Shown here: positions 32,786 to 32,791 of the stretch, in pieces
Layout: each line of letters opens with the position of its first letter
Position numbering within the stretch: position 1 is the first letter of the stretch
Translations under genes and position numbers: made by a program
Origin: Pseudaestuariivita rosea
Lineage (GTDB): Bacteria > Pseudomonadota > Alphaproteobacteria > Rhodobacterales > Rhodobacteraceae
Length of the DNA stretch: 32,791 nt
Assembly (NCBI RefSeq): GCF_017592335.1
Contig: NZ_JACNMP010000033.1
Span: forward strand, 1-32,791
Reading direction: 5' to 3'
Notes under the pieces: model-generated
Database searches by the model: none
Seen by the model: only the letters and a program-made list of their open reading frames with translations
Told to the model about the DNA's origin: nothing

Positions 32786-32791
32786 ATGGCA
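32786..32791 (+). CDS. Start of an unknown gene cut by the window edge
   Basis: ATG at 32786 follows GAAGGAG (32774-32780) with a 5-base spacer, an excellent ribosome site. Only two codons (Met-Ala) are in the window, so the product cannot be identified. The compact leader just after a tRNA gene would suit a transposase or phage-type gene, but this is inference. Confidence 0.5.

Noticed and set aside
1-32791. CRISPR array, toxin-antitoxin pair, prophage genes
   Set aside because: No regularly spaced repeats, small paired toxin-like genes or phage structural genes were seen.

Overview
The window looks like a chromosomal segment of an alphaproteobacterium of the Roseobacter group (Rhodobacteraceae). 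The reasons are the BtaA/BtaB betaine-lipid enzymes, the flagellin-flaF-flbT arrangement, a rod-binding protein without a muramidase domain, the rpsO-pnp pair, ubiE-ubiB, and the overall codon style. The piece of an IS630-type transposase at the left edge, and what may be a second element at the right edge, suggest an insertion-sequence-rich genome. An Octadecabacter- or Loktanella-like host would fit, but that is a guess.

Layout. 1-135: tail of an IS630-family element directly upstream of rpsO. 285-2838: rpsO, its terminator, a hairpin-rich leader, and pnp. 2885-6199 (minus strand): rfbC-rfbB-rfbD-rfbA, the complete dTDP-L-rhamnose pathway with overlapping or nearly touching genes. 6326-7770: an NAD-dependent sugar epimerase overlapping a small initiating sugar-phosphate transferase. 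7859-11348: a LacI-type regulator followed by a GT2 glycosyltransferase, a stand-alone LAB_N (PQ-loop-like) membrane protein and an ArnT-like GT39 enzyme. 11426-14143: plcP-btaA-btaB, a set for replacing phospholipids with phosphorus-free betaine lipid. 14140-17367: a second polyprenyl-type GT2, a large GT-C-like membrane protein and an SMR-like small membrane protein. 17398-20436 (minus): metY, an enoyl-CoA hydratase, and mutM. 20521-22806: ubiE-ubiB of ubiquinone biosynthesis. 22813-28807: a flagellar block (fliK-flgD on minus; rod-binding protein, FlgN-like protein, flagellin, flaF, flbT and a DUF1217 protein on plus). 28812-32396: an exported SH3-like protein, a 2-hydroxyacid dehydrogenase, trmB, a structured intergenic region, a zinc-ribbon protein and an rlmB-type rRNA methyltransferase. 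32499-32582: tRNA-Tyr, then AT-rich DNA leading to a new gene cut off by the window edge.

How it fits together. The stretch from 2885 to 17367 is mostly an envelope island: rhamnose donor synthesis, glycan initiation, two sets that look like three-component periplasmic glycan or lipid modification systems (polyprenyl-sugar synthase, small membrane flippase candidate, GT-C transferase), and between them the membrane lipid remodelling genes. Its physical order suggests that surface glycosylation and phosphorus-sparing lipid replacement sit side by side. The rest is housekeeping and motility. No gene-free stretch exceeds 300 bases; the three longest (25703-25897, 31107-31317, 32583-32785) are described separately.
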